A stretch of DNA of 64,000 nt. Origin: Lachnospiraceae bacterium (lineage in GTDB: Bacteria > Bacillota > Clostridia > Lachnospirales > Lachnospiraceae). The stretch covers positions 1-64,000 of the forward strand of contig JAFUZJ010000012.1 of the NCBI GenBank assembly GCA_017476665.1, written 5' to 3'. Below the pieces are notes generated by a model. It did not search any database and was not told the origin of the DNA. It was given only the letters and a program-made list of their open reading frames with translations. Positions 26,301-34,986 of the stretch are shown here, one piece after another; the stretch's first letter is position 1, and the number at the start of each line of letters is the position of its first letter. Both the position numbers and the translations under genes were made by a program.

Positions 26301-27353
26301 GCTTCTTACATGGATGGCCCGGCGACAGAGCGATTTCAATTGAATTATAGCATTATAGAAAGTATACCGGAGGGAGAAGAGTTTGCCAGAAATGTGGTTT
26401 ATTCTCCTTCTCAGAATCCGATAGGTGAAATGTTGACGATCAATGCCGGGGACTTGGGATTTTCGACAGAAGGGATTTCCAGGCTGCAAAAGGGAAATTA
26501 TGTAACGTTGCAAAAAGAAAACTATGGGAAGAATGTCAACCTTCGTCATGCATTTGTGTTGGGATCCGATGCTGATCATATGCGCATAGAACTGATACCT
26601 GTTGCCGGGGCCGAAACGGAAACTGGTACAATTTATTCTGACAGAAAAGCGGACGAGAAAAACGGTATTGGGCTGATCGGAGACGGAACAGCGCCGGATA
26701 TTTACGGGTTGGATCGGTTGGAAGAACTACATGTTTTAGACAGACGGAAAGAGCAGATACAGTTACGGTTGACAGCGGAGGATGCTCTCAGTGGGGTCAG
26801 GGAATTTTATGTCCAGATTGAAAATAAAGACAACGGTGCGAGAAGAAAGATATATCCTGACGGAAATGGTGAGATATGCATTGATATTACGGAGGACATT
26901 CCTGTTTTCAGCGGAGATTTTTCTGTATCGGTAACGGCAATTGATCAGGTGGGAAATGAAAACACGGTTTGCTATACTACACTGGAATTTGATCTGCAGG
27001 CAGAGGTAGAGCGGATCCTGGAACCCCATGCGTCTGCTTTTCAATGCGGAGAGAGCGGAATCCTGAAAATAACTACCTGGGGATATGCAGAGCGGGTGGA
27101 GGTGGAATTCCCAGAGGTAATGACACAGCAGGATGATTCTCTCAACCGGGTTTATGTGTATGATCTGAAGACGGCCTATAAACAGGAGGAATCGTTCGAA
27201 TTTCAGGTGCCGCTGTATATTCCGGAAAATGCGGACTATCAGGTGACGGTACGGGCCTATAAGGGGAATGCGATGTTGAAACAGCATCCGGCTTTTGCTG
27301 TGATAGAAGTATCAGGTACGGTGCTAAACGAACTGCGCACAAGATTGAGATAA
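23304..27353 (+). CDS. Large secreted glycine-rich, InlB-repeat protein, candidate pilus adhesin
   Basis: A 1349-residue exported protein: signal peptide at residues 1-27 (IGLLLVGILAALLRIEIRAEAG), no membrane anchor or sortase motif at the C-terminus. Two InlB/Listeria-Bacteroides-type repeats are seen near 245-300 (WKFVGWNTMPDGTGDFY ... VQLYAVWQ) and 400-446 (MSFGGWYYDE ... VLYARW). A glycine-rich domain spans ~525-645 (YGAQGGAYKGFLGGYGG, GGGGGAGESGDG). Cys/His clusters surround it: CCHMDYPG, CADCGKK, and around 655-765 a dense set that includes CPNCGAD (from 702) and CPVHG. Ig-like beta domains follow to the end. It is the eighth gene of the Tad operon, so I infer an adhesin or tip protein. 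No homologue name can be given. Confidence 0.75.
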   Translation: MQRRYKIGLLLVGILAALLRIEIRAEAGSIYNSSYVTFAPDGRAWTTNANDQNVKWYRDDGSDDVITGVQAGIRQLAEGEHYYEIQRSGSIPVAKWKVALSRVNCCHMDYPGSDYHGIPYERNVCLRPHFSAWNPICADCGKKITEMHFYMSREAAASLVYLEVGTGMDYYYLCPFSHNLEQGSGVPAHKCKAISKNRYRVDYIPNADEEPYSGYMSPSFHFYDNTVWYEGSEVTPQTHLNKNTYQRIGWKFVGWNTMPDGTGDFYGDEAEIYNLCTDQYEPESGQGIVQLYAVWQRCSGQLDLLLEDCTYKDHRGVYSVIKAYGESYEPDMNSLLSPKGCTVSFYTGDGQQIPDIQGNLHFVEWVPVTTLAGKLEGSVYWFWGPDGSRDVIRPIFARDAIVLPKPEREEMSFGGWYYDETFSEYAGAGGDEYMPEKDTVLYARWVQLQLESADNYAEYDGSGAVDLTWRQPDEQDKVYQVFQSTDGKVWNRIYTTSDIRSIIQVNQSFAGDGEQHFYDVPYSGLYRISAYGAQGGAYKGFLGGYGGSAIGTFWLDKEERLTVRAGKQYGDSTGGKGNPYAGGGGYSVVQSTVRGLLLMAGGGGGAGESGDGLPGGSAQSLTVNGSRGESGGSGGGGGYQGGCAGELIVHHHLPGICNHVHQGDASSYGGCYTIPVSCGKTLEHILTGTTTWYWGGPDEDYCPNCGADASKGESCSGHETEHYKHVCPVHGIQSRNDDADTPSVCTVVACYAVGCGQTEAYICGHHENEIISSKPAYGGSSYVNRGIARFYSVEQGVQQGNGLIDIQAEEVGYHLNTELLGVKATDKEAPETIRSKDVERVMEDIDVIRVCWEKPEDIGTKYFHQVKSYAMDTFHNIGISNVTENILTSGVAGYYYCVDYDPSKDFNRQEFFFIEQPEVHVILTDEIQYLHVAPVDVAGNIGEITHVSLGTKQKGPEDVQWNLYTKPLRIEESEHVYQDLQESVYYVKCDGKTPFMLDFASYMDGPATERFQLNYSIIESIPEGEEFARNVVYSPSQNPIGEMLTINAGDLGFSTEGISRLQKGNYVTLQKENYGKNVNLRHAFVLGSDADHMRIELIPVAGAETETGTIYSDRKADEKNGIGLIGDGTAPDIYGLDRLEELHVLDRRKEQIQLRLTAEDALSGVREFYVQIENKDNGARRKIYPDGNGEICIDITEDIPVFSGDFSVSVTAIDQVGNENTVCYTTLEFDLQAEVERILEPHASAFQCGESGILKITTWGYAERVEVEFPEVMTQQDDSLNRVYVYDLKTAYKQEESFEFQVPLYIPENADYQVTVRAYKGNAMLKQHPAFAVIEVSGTVLNELRTRLR

Positions 27354-27369
27354 GCAGAGGGACTACAGT

Positions 27370-27969
27370 ATGGTTGCATGGACGACAGGGCTATTATTAT
27401 GGTGTGGGAAAAAAGATGCGGCATGGTCAATTCATCTGTTTCCTAAGGAGAAGCGTCTGCTTCTGTTTGTAAGTCTGATTTTGGAAGGATTGAATCTTTT
27501 GTGCTGTCAGCGCAAACCTGTCTATTGGATATTGGGCGGAGCGGTATTTGCAGGCTGTCTTCTGACAGCCTGCGTAATGGATCTGGCAGAGCACATGGTG
27601 TATCGATACGTGTGGATTGTATGTGGAATAGTCGAGATCTGCTGGGTGCTGACGGAATTTTTGGTAATACGGGCAGAGCAATGGATAAGCTGGCTTCTTT
27701 TTGTCGGGCTGCAGCAGATTTTGTTTGCCCGAATGTATGGGAGGGCGGACTGTCATGCATTCTGTATTTGCGGCGTAAGATGGATACTGGAGGGCGGTGG
27801 ATTTGAACTTTGTGTGATACACATGGCGGTATCCTTTGCCTTGTTGACAATGGTACAGATTTTCCGTGGAAATGTAAGCGGAAAGGGGAAACTGAAACAG
27901 GCTGTTCCGATGCTGCCATATATCACAGTCGGATTCTGGATCTGTATGCTTTGGATGAACATGGAATAA
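27370..27969 (+). CDS. Prepilin peptidase-like membrane protein (A24 family, CpaA/TadV)
   Basis: A 199-residue protein of six or so membrane helices that closes the Tad operon. Prepilin peptidases are aspartic proteases with one Asp after helix 1 and a second in GxGD. Here TACVMDLAEHMVYRYVWI fits the first site, and GRADCHAF takes the place of GxGD, keeping the Asp but not the second Gly. The protein would cut the pilin leaders near the membrane. The position and the two Asp residues support the call, while the altered GxGD leaves doubt. Confidence 0.6.
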   Translation: MVAWTTGLLLWCGKKDAAWSIHLFPKEKRLLLFVSLILEGLNLLCCQRKPVYWILGGAVFAGCLLTACVMDLAEHMVYRYVWIVCGIVEICWVLTEFLVIRAEQWISWLLFVGLQQILFARMYGRADCHAFCICGVRWILEGGGFELCVIHMAVSFALLTMVQIFRGNVSGKGKLKQAVPMLPYITVGFWICMLWMNME

Positions 27970-27988
27970 ACGGATTGGCAAAATATCA

Positions 27989-28018
27989 TTGACGAAGAAA
28001 AGGAGATAAGCCTATAAT
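27989..28018 (+). promoter_or_regulatory. Promoter of the glycosyltransferase gene
   Basis: TTGACG (27989-27994) and TATAAT (28013-28018) are spaced by 18 bases. The leader of about 15-20 bases contains only the ribosome binding site AAAGGGAGGG. Confidence 0.55.
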
Positions 28019-28041
28019 ATCCCTAAAAGGGAGGGGTGGCT

Positions 28042-29100
28042 ATGGCGCGTACTTCAAGCGGGATTACCATTTCATTGTGTATGATCGTCAAAAATGAGGA
28101 AAAGGTTCTGGCGCGTTGCCTGGACAGTGTTGCGGATCTGATGGATGAGATTGTGATCGTGGATACCGGTTCTACGGATCGGACGAAAGAGATTGCGGCA
28201 CGTTACACGGATCAGATCTATGATTTTGTCTGGATCGATGATTTTAGTGCGGCCAGGAACTTTGCTTTTTCCAAGGCGCATATGGATTACATATACTCGG
28301 CGGATGCGGACGAAGTTCTGGATGAGGAGAACAGAGGCCGTTATCGGTTATTAAAGGAGAATCTGATGCCGCAGATTGAAATTGTGCAGATGAAGTACGG
28401 CAATCAGCTGCAATATGGCACGGTGTATAACTTTGATGAGGAGTATCGCCCCAAACTGTTCAAACGACAGCGGGAGTTTGTGTGGCAGGAGCCTATCCAT
28501 GAGACAATTCGCCTGGATCCGGTCGTATATGACAGCGATATTGTGATCACGCATATGCCGGAGGAGAGTCATGCAGGCAGAGATCTGGCAAATTTCAGAA
28601 AGCAGACCGACAGAGGGGTGCGACTGTCTGCCCATCTCCATGAGATGTATGCGAGAGAACTGTTTGTGGCAGGGACTGACGGGGATTTCCTGCGGGCGGA
28701 GTCCTTTTTTGCGGATTCCGTAAAAGATACGGAGCGGAGCGCTTCGGAATTGACGGAGGCCTGTTGTGTGGTGGCCCGTGCTGCAAGATTGAGAGGCGAC
28801 ACAGCGACCTTTTTCAAGCATGTATGCAAAGTGATCGCCGGGGACGGATGCTCGGAGATCTGCTGTGAATTGGGGCATTTTTATGCAGAGGCAGGAGATT
28901 ATGAGGAGGCAGCAGTCTGGTACTATAATGCGGCTTATGAAACACAGCCTGTCATCTCGTTGGCGGCAGGGGGAGAACAGCCTTTGCAAGGGCTGGTGCA
29001 TTGCTATGAGCAGATGGGTTTCCAGGAGCAGGCAGCGATTTACAGACAAGAGGCAAAAGTTCATACTGGACGAATAAAATCCAACATGTTACAATACTGA
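28042..29100 (+). CDS. Family 2 glycosyltransferase
   Basis: A 352-residue protein. The N-terminal GT-A domain is of the SunS/TPR-glycosyltransferase kind: ISLCMIVKNEEKVLARCLDS, then EIVIVDTGSTDRTKEIA, the acidic metal motif YSADADEVLD and FKRQREFVWQEPIHE. The C-terminal ~150 residues are helical and end in a TPR-like hairpin (HFYAEAGDYEEAAVWYYNAAYE). Donor and acceptor are not evident. I chose ATG 28042 over the GTG two codons earlier. It has its own promoter and is not part of the Tad operon, though glycosylation of exported proteins would fit the location. Confidence 0.8.
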   Translation: MARTSSGITISLCMIVKNEEKVLARCLDSVADLMDEIVIVDTGSTDRTKEIAARYTDQIYDFVWIDDFSAARNFAFSKAHMDYIYSADADEVLDEENRGRYRLLKENLMPQIEIVQMKYGNQLQYGTVYNFDEEYRPKLFKRQREFVWQEPIHETIRLDPVVYDSDIVITHMPEESHAGRDLANFRKQTDRGVRLSAHLHEMYARELFVAGTDGDFLRAESFFADSVKDTERSASELTEACCVVARAARLRGDTATFFKHVCKVIAGDGCSEICCELGHFYAEAGDYEEAAVWYYNAAYETQPVISLAAGGEQPLQGLVHCYEQMGFQEQAAIYRQEAKVHTGRIKSNMLQY

Positions 29101-29128
29101 TTTAGAGTATCATAAAGAGGAAGATGAC

Positions 29129-30202
29129 ATGGATACCATGAAATGGGAAGAAAATGTACGCCGGGTTGTGCCTTACGTGGCGGGGGAGCAGCCCAACAGA
29201 CCGAAAATGATCAAATTGAATACGAATGAATGCCCTTATCCTCCGGCACCTGGGGTTCGTAAGCTGGCAGAGAATCTGAATTGTGATGCACTGCGATTGT
29301 ACCCGGATTCCAATACGACGCCTTTGGTGAATGCGTTGGCGGAGTATTATCATGTGAAGCCGGAGCAGGTGTTTGTGGGAGTGGGATCGGATGATGTCAT
29401 ATCCATGGCGTTCATGACCTTTTTCAACAGTGAAAAGCCTATCCTGTTTCCGGATGTGACGTATTCGTTTTATGATGTATGGGCGGAACTGTACCGGATC
29501 CCTTACAAGACCTGTGCCTTGAAGGAAGACTGGCATATTGATCCGGCGGATTACAGGCAGCCGAACGGCGGTGTGATCTTTCCCAATCCCAATGCGCCGA
29601 CAGGTCTGTTTGAGAAGCTGGATGTGGTGGAAGAGATCCTGGAGGCAAACAGGGATGTGGTAGTCATTGTGGATGAGGCTTATATTGATTTCGGCGGTGT
29701 GAGTGTGCTTCCGCTTTTGGAGAAATATGACAATCTGCTGGTGGTACAGACCTTTTCCAAGTCTAGGGCGATGGCCGGACTGCGGATCGGGTTCTGTATC
29801 GGAAGTGAGAAGATGATCCGCTATCTGAACGATGTAAAATATTCCTTCAATTCATACACCATGAATTATCCCGCCCAGGTATTGGGCGTGGAAGCGGTCA
29901 GAGATGACGCTTATTTTAAAGAGATCACGGGTAAGATCATAAAGACCAGGGAACGGGTGAAAAAAGAGCTGACGGAGCTTGGATTTACCTTCCCAGATTC
30001 TAGGGCGAATTTTATCTTTGCAAAGCATAAGACCATTCCGGGAGACCAGATTTTCCGGGCGCTGCGGGAGCGGGATATCTATGTGCGCCATTGGAATAAA
30101 TCCAGGATCTCGGAGTATCTGCGTATCACGGTAGGTACAGATGAGGAGATGGATGAATTGATTGGTTTCCTGCGGGAATACATTCCCACAGGGAAGGCAT
30201 AA
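29129..30202 (+). CDS. hisC: Histidinol-phosphate aminotransferase
   Basis: A 357-residue fold-type I aminotransferase that converts imidazole-acetol phosphate and glutamate to histidinol phosphate and 2-oxoglutarate. Visible motifs are IKLNTNECPYPPAP, SDDVISMAFMTFF, FPNPNAPTG with NPNAPTG before the cofactor ring site, DEAYIDFGG, and the PLP lysine in QTFSKSRAMAGLRIGF. It stands outside a his operon, 28 bases after the glycosyltransferase gene, so it could also serve aromatic or other amino acids as in some Clostridia. Confidence 0.9.
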   Translation: MDTMKWEENVRRVVPYVAGEQPNRPKMIKLNTNECPYPPAPGVRKLAENLNCDALRLYPDSNTTPLVNALAEYYHVKPEQVFVGVGSDDVISMAFMTFFNSEKPILFPDVTYSFYDVWAELYRIPYKTCALKEDWHIDPADYRQPNGGVIFPNPNAPTGLFEKLDVVEEILEANRDVVVIVDEAYIDFGGVSVLPLLEKYDNLLVVQTFSKSRAMAGLRIGFCIGSEKMIRYLNDVKYSFNSYTMNYPAQVLGVEAVRDDAYFKEITGKIIKTRERVKKELTELGFTFPDSRANFIFAKHKTIPGDQIFRALRERDIYVRHWNKSRISEYLRITVGTDEEMDELIGFLREYIPTGKA

Positions 30203-30234
30203 AAGAATGATATGAAAGTGAATGGAGAGTTACT

Positions 30235-30726
30235 ATGTTGGTGCATTATCTGATCGTGTTTTTTGTTTCCATGGTTCCGTTGATCGAGCTGCGAGGAGCA
30301 ATTCCTATTGCGGTGGGATTTATCGAGAACGGATACGAGCTTAGTCTTCCGCTGTGTTATGTGGTGGCTGTTGTAGGCAATATGGTCCCGGTGCCCATTA
30401 TTTTCTTCTTTGCCAGAAAGGTGCTGGAGTGGGGAGCGGATAAGCCTGTGATCGGTAAGCTCTTTACATTCTTTTTGGAAAAAGGCCACAGGGGCGGTCA
30501 AAAATTGCAGGAGAAAGCGGGCCGGGGACTGTTCTGGGCACTGTTTCTGTTTGTGGGAATTCCCCTTCCCGGGACCGGGGCGTGGACGGGAACTCTGGCG
30601 GCAAGTCTGCTGGACATGGATTTTAAATCCAGTGTGATGGCGGTGCTTTTGGGCGTAATCCTGGCAGGTATCATTATGGGATTGGTCAGCGCGGGCGCAT
30701 TCGGCGCAATCGGAGCGATTTTCTAA
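30235..30726 (+). CDS. Small multidrug export family (COG2426) membrane protein
   Basis: A 163-residue protein with four or five membrane helices. The family signature near the start (MVPLIELRGAIPIAVGF) and the loop LFVGIPLPGTGAWTGTLAASLL, which resembles the re-entrant motif of DedA/SNARE-associated proteins, are clear. The 'small multidrug export' label is historical and the real substrate is unknown. It ends one base before the methyltransferase gene start, so the two are likely cotranscribed. Confidence 0.75.
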   Translation: MLVHYLIVFFVSMVPLIELRGAIPIAVGFIENGYELSLPLCYVVAVVGNMVPVPIIFFFARKVLEWGADKPVIGKLFTFFLEKGHRGGQKLQEKAGRGLFWALFLFVGIPLPGTGAWTGTLAASLLDMDFKSSVMAVLLGVILAGIIMGLVSAGAFGAIGAIF

Positions 30727-30727
30727 G

Positions 30728-31561
30728 ATGGCAGAAGCATATTCGGATTTTGCACAAGTGTATGATGAATTTATGGATGAGACGCCATATGAGCAATGGT
30801 GCGATACCATTGTGCGGTTTATGGAGCAGTATGGAATTTCCAAGCCCGTAAGGGGGGAGAAGGACCTGCTTGCTTCGGAGCGGAACCTGGTGCTGGATCT
30901 GGGCTGCGGCACAGGTACGCTCACGGAACTTTTATATGGAAAAGGATATGACATGGTCGGGGTGGATAATGCGCCGGCCATGCTTGATATTGCCATGAAA
31001 AAGAGACAGGAGAGCGGCTCTGAGATCCTGTATCTTTTGCAGGACATGAGAGAACTGGAACTCTACAGTACCGTCGGTACGGTGATCAGCGTATGTGATT
31101 CGCTGAATTACATTCTGGACGAGGAAGAAGTGTTAGAAGTGTTCCGGCTGGTAAATAACTATTTATATCCAGGCGGATTGTTTTTGTTTGATTTTAATAC
31201 AGACTATAAATACCGGGAAGTGATCGGAGATACGACGATCGCGGAGAACAGAGAAGATTGCAGCTTTATCTGGGAGAATTTCTATGATGAAGATAGCTGC
31301 CTGAATGAATACGATGTGACGATCTTCGTGCGGGATCAGGATTCCGGGGCGGATGCGGAACGGAAGACAGAGTCGGAGTTGTTTCGGCGGTTTACGGAAA
31401 CCCACGTACAGAGAGGCTATACGGTGGAACAGATGAAGGATCTGGTAGAACGGGCAGGGCTGGAGATCCTAAAAGCACTGGATGCAGAGAGCCTGTCAGA
31501 GGTCAATGCATGCAGCGAGAGAGTATATATCCTGGCGCGGGAATGTCAAAAAAACGGATAG
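30728..31561 (+). CDS. Class I SAM-dependent methyltransferase
   Basis: A 277-residue Rossmann-fold methyltransferase. Motif I is LVLDLGCGTGTLTELLYGKG, followed by VGVDNAPAMLDIA (motif II acid), and DSLNYILDEEEV in the motif IV area. The C-terminal beta segment (FIWENFYDEDSCLNEYDVTIFV) is typical of the family found next to hslO in Lachnospiraceae. The substrate is unknown. Gene order with hslO and nadE downstream suggests a shared transcript but not a shared function. Confidence 0.8.
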   Translation: MAEAYSDFAQVYDEFMDETPYEQWCDTIVRFMEQYGISKPVRGEKDLLASERNLVLDLGCGTGTLTELLYGKGYDMVGVDNAPAMLDIAMKKRQESGSEILYLLQDMRELELYSTVGTVISVCDSLNYILDEEEVLEVFRLVNNYLYPGGLFLFDFNTDYKYREVIGDTTIAENREDCSFIWENFYDEDSCLNEYDVTIFVRDQDSGADAERKTESELFRRFTETHVQRGYTVEQMKDLVERAGLEILKALDAESLSEVNACSERVYILARECQKNG

Positions 31562-31597
31562 AGAAAATAGGGTAGAGTTTATCAGGAGAGCGAAGAT

Positions 31598-32473
31598 ATG
31601 AGTGATTATATGGTTCGGGCAACGGCGGCGGATGCGCAGATCAGGGCATTTGCCTGCACCACGAAGGAAATGGTGGAGCAGGCGAGGGCTTCCCATAATA
31701 CCAGTCCTGTGGTGACGGCGGCATTGGGGAGACTGCTCAGCGCAGGGGCCATGATGGGCAGTATGCTGAAGGGAGAAGATCTGCTCACACTTCAGATCAA
31801 GGGGGACGGTCCGGTGAACGGATTGACCGTGACGGCGGATGCGAATGGCAATGTGAAAGGCTACGCCAATGTACCGGATGTGATCCTGCCCGCCAATGCA
31901 ATCGGAAAGCTGGATGTGGGCGGCGCAGTGGGAAATGGGTTCCTGAGCGTGATCAAGGATCTGGGATTAAAGGAGCCCTATGTGGGGCAGACGGAATTGC
32001 AGACAGGTGAGATCGCGGAAGACCTGACTTATTATTTTGCGGCATCGGAGCAGGTCCCTTCCTGTGTGGGGCTGGGTGTGCTGATGGAACGCAACAATAC
32101 AGTCCGGCAGGCCGGCGGATTCATTGTACAGCTAATGCCGTTTGCCGAGGAGGAAGTGATCCGGAAGCTGGAGGAGAATCTGAAGCAGATCGCTTCCGTG
32201 ACGACCATGCTGGATCAGGGAAATACGCCGGAGCAGATATTAGAGATTGTGCTGGCAGGGATGGATGTGGAAATAACGGATACCCTGCCGTGCAGATTCC
32301 ACTGTAATTGCGATAAGACCCGGGTGGAAAAGGCTTTGATCAGTATCGGCAAAAAAGAGCTGAAAGATATGATCGACGAGGGAAAAGAGATTGAAGTGAA
32401 TTGTCATTTCTGCAATCGAAATTATGTATTCAGCGTAGAGGAACTACAGGCGCTGTATGCGCGGTCAAAATAA
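31598..32473 (+). CDS. hslO: Redox-regulated chaperone Hsp33
   Basis: A 291-residue cytosolic holdase that is switched on by oxidation. Family blocks AFACTTKEMVEQAR, GRLLSAGAMMG and DGPVNGLTVTADANGNVKGYA are clear. The four zinc cysteines are present as CNC (239, 241) and CHFC (269, 272), so redox switching should work. AGGAGAGCGAAGAT precedes the start. The gene end overlaps the region before nadE, whose start is 20 bases after the stop. Confidence 0.93.
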   Translation: MSDYMVRATAADAQIRAFACTTKEMVEQARASHNTSPVVTAALGRLLSAGAMMGSMLKGEDLLTLQIKGDGPVNGLTVTADANGNVKGYANVPDVILPANAIGKLDVGGAVGNGFLSVIKDLGLKEPYVGQTELQTGEIAEDLTYYFAASEQVPSCVGLGVLMERNNTVRQAGGFIVQLMPFAEEEVIRKLEENLKQIASVTTMLDQGNTPEQILEIVLAGMDVEITDTLPCRFHCNCDKTRVEKALISIGKKELKDMIDEGKEIEVNCHFCNRNYVFSVEELQALYARSK

Positions 32474-32492
32474 CGGAGGAGGAAGCGGCGTT

Positions 32493-34400
32493 ATGGAACA
32501 TGGCTTTGTCAAGGTGGCGGCAGTTACGCCCAAGATCAAGGTGGCGGATCCCGCTTATAATGCACAGGCAGTGTGTGAGGAATTGCAGAAGATTTATGAA
32601 AAAGATGCGAAAATCATTGTGTTTCCGGAGTTGTGTCTGACCGGTTATACCTGTAATGACCTTTTTTTGCAGGAACGGCTTTTGGAGGAAGCAAAGGAAG
32701 CGTTGCAGACGGTTACACGCGCAACAGAGGGACATGACGCGTTGGTGTTTGTGGGGCTGCCGCTGGAGCGGGACGGGCGGTTATATAATGTGGCTGCCGT
32801 GCTGCAGGATGGGGAGATTCTTGGGTTTGTGCCGAAGACCAATATCCCTACGTATGGGGAATTTTATGAGGGCAGACATTTTGCGAAAGGAAATGCCGAG
32901 GTGGCCGGTTTTTATCTGGATGAGGAGGAGATTCCCTTTGGCACGAATCTGCTCTTCACCTGTACCAATGTGAAGGGATTGACGGTGGGCTGCGAAATCT
33001 GTGAGGATCTGTGGGTGGCGAATCCGCCTTCCACCAACCATGCGTTAATGGGAGCAACCGTGATCGTGAATCTGTCTGCGTCCAATGAGACGGTGGGGAA
33101 GGATGCGTACCGGGAGATGCTGGTGAAATCCGCCAGCGCAAGGCTTTTGTGTGCTTACATTTATGCTTCCGCGGGAGAGGGGGAATCCACCCAGGATCTG
33201 GTCTTCGGCGGACATAATCTGATCGCGGAGAACGGCAGTGTGCTGGTGCAGTCGAAACGATTTGCAGGCGAGACGATCATCGGCGATATCGATGTACATC
33301 GGATGCTCTCTGAGAGACGCCGTATGGGAACCTTCGGAGAGGAACCGGCACTGGCGTATCTGGTGGTGCCCTTTGAACTTCACAAAACGGAGACGAAACT
33401 GGACAGACAATTCGGATGTACGCCCTTTGTGCCTTCGGATGAGAAAATGCGCAATCACCGCTGCGAGGAGATTCTGTCCATTCAGGCATATGGTCTGAAA
33501 AAGCGATATGAGCATACCGGGCTGAAATCAGCGGTGATCGGGATTTCGGGAGGCCTGGATTCCACGCTGGCTTTGCTTGTGACGGTGCGCACCTTTGATC
33601 TGTTGGGGTTGGACAGAAAGGGAATCCGGGCGGTTACCATGCCTTGCTTTGGCACAACGGATCGGACGTATGACAATGCCTGCCAGCTCTCAAACACGCT
33701 GGGGGTGACCTTGGAGGAGATCGATATCAGGGAGGCTGTAAGGATCCATTTCCGGGATATCAAGCAGGACGAATCCAACCATAATGTGACGTATGAAAAC
33801 GGTCAGGCGCGAGAGCGGACACAGATTCTGATGGACATTGCAAATCGCGAGAACGGACTGGTGATTGGCACCGGCGACATGTCGGAGCTGGCCTTGGGCT
33901 GGGCAACCTATAACGGAGATCATATGTCCATGTATGGGGTGAATGCGGGCGTGCCCAAGACGCTGGTGCGGCATCTGGTGCGCTACTATGCGGACACCTG
34001 CGGTGATGGGGAGCTTTCCGCAGTGCTTTTAGATGTGTTGGATACGCCGGTGAGTCCGGAACTGCTGCCTGCGGTGGACGGAAAGATTTCCCAGAAGACC
34101 GAGGATCTGGTAGGACCTTACGAACTGCATGACTTTTTCCTGTATTATATGCTGCGGTGCGGATTTGAGCCGAAGAAAGTCTATTGTATTGCCCAAATTG
34201 CCTTTGCGGGGCAGTATGATGAGGCTGTCATTTTAAAATGGCTGAAGACCTTCTACCGAAGATTCTTCAGCCAACAGTTCAAACGCTCCTGCCTGCCGGA
34301 TGGACCGAAGGTGGGTTCGGTTGCGGTTTCGCCCAGAGGCGATCTGCGCATGCCCTCCGATGCAAGCGCTGCGGCATGGCTGGCACAGTTGGAAGATTAA
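32493..34400 (+). CDS. nadE: Glutamine-dependent NAD+ synthetase
   Basis: A 635-residue two-domain enzyme that makes NAD+ from deamido-NAD, glutamine and ATP. The N-terminal nitrilase-type glutaminase has Glu in VFPELCLTGYTC, Lys in FVPKTNIPTYGEFYE and Cys in GCEICEDLW. The synthetase domain has the ATP loop GISGGLDSTLALLV (SGGLDS at ~352), GTGDMSELALGWATYNGDHM and the C-terminal KRSCLPDGPKVG. Start 32493 has GGAGGAAGCGG upstream. It ends convergent with, and four bases into, the small membrane protein gene on the other strand. Confidence 0.94.
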   Translation: MEHGFVKVAAVTPKIKVADPAYNAQAVCEELQKIYEKDAKIIVFPELCLTGYTCNDLFLQERLLEEAKEALQTVTRATEGHDALVFVGLPLERDGRLYNVAAVLQDGEILGFVPKTNIPTYGEFYEGRHFAKGNAEVAGFYLDEEEIPFGTNLLFTCTNVKGLTVGCEICEDLWVANPPSTNHALMGATVIVNLSASNETVGKDAYREMLVKSASARLLCAYIYASAGEGESTQDLVFGGHNLIAENGSVLVQSKRFAGETIIGDIDVHRMLSERRRMGTFGEEPALAYLVVPFELHKTETKLDRQFGCTPFVPSDEKMRNHRCEEILSIQAYGLKKRYEHTGLKSAVIGISGGLDSTLALLVTVRTFDLLGLDRKGIRAVTMPCFGTTDRTYDNACQLSNTLGVTLEEIDIREAVRIHFRDIKQDESNHNVTYENGQARERTQILMDIANRENGLVIGTGDMSELALGWATYNGDHMSMYGVNAGVPKTLVRHLVRYYADTCGDGELSAVLLDVLDTPVSPELLPAVDGKISQKTEDLVGPYELHDFFLYYMLRCGFEPKKVYCIAQIAFAGQYDEAVILKWLKTFYRRFFSQQFKRSCLPDGPKVGSVAVSPRGDLRMPSDASAAAWLAQLED

Positions 34401-34900
34401 CTGTGAGCCTTGTTTAACGAATTTCTGATCGCTTCCAGCAGGATCAATGAGGTATATTTATTGTCTGCACTGTAGGTGATCCCGCTTAGAGACTGTGTTT
34501 CGTAAATCTGATCGCTGATGGATTCCAGTGTAGGCTCCAGCAGGGGATATACAGTGTAGACAGACTCGCTGGGATTGGCCAGACGAATGGAGGAAATGGT
34601 TTCCTGGCTTACGATTACTTCCACGTCCACGGTCTGACCGCCCAACACCAGCTCGGTCGTATATACACCGGGTATGTATGTGCCGACGGATGCATTAACC
34701 TGCACCGTGGAGGCATTATCGGATTCGGCCGGATGATTGCTCTGCGGTGTGACGGAATCCTGAGGGGTGTTTTCGTCTTTTTGATCCGGCAGAAACAGAA
34801 TTACCATGAGAAGGATGATCAGAATTGCCAATACAGCAAAAACGGCTGTATAGATCAATTCCTTCATGTGAAGTACTACAATCTTTGTATTTGCGCTCAT
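34397..34900 (-). CDS. Membrane-anchored extracytoplasmic protein, FMN-binding-like
   Basis: A 167-residue protein with one N-terminal membrane helix (LIYTAVFAVLAILIILLMVILFL), a Ser/Asn/Pro-rich linker of about 40 residues, and a C-terminal domain starting YIPGVYTTELVLGGQTVDVEVIV, then SIRLANPSESVY. This is the pattern of FMN_bind-type domains (pxGxY ... v.V.v....I..i....), but the S/T-GAT flavinylation motif is not found. I start it at the ATG at 34900, with AGGGAGA upstream, not at 34945. The role is unknown. It is convergent with nadE with no visible terminator. Confidence 0.6.
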   Translation of the reverse strand: MSANTKIVVLHMKELIYTAVFAVLAILIILLMVILFLPDQKDENTPQDSVTPQSNHPAESDNASTVQVNASVGTYIPGVYTTELVLGGQTVDVEVIVSQETISSIRLANPSESVYTVYPLLEPTLESISDQIYETQSLSGITYSADNKYTSLILLEAIRNSLNKAHS

Positions 34901-34986
34901 ATGGATTCTCCCTGTCCTTGTTTTACGGTTTGCTTTGTAAAACATATGAGGGTTGGGCAGGGTTTATGCCATCAAAAGAAATCGTC

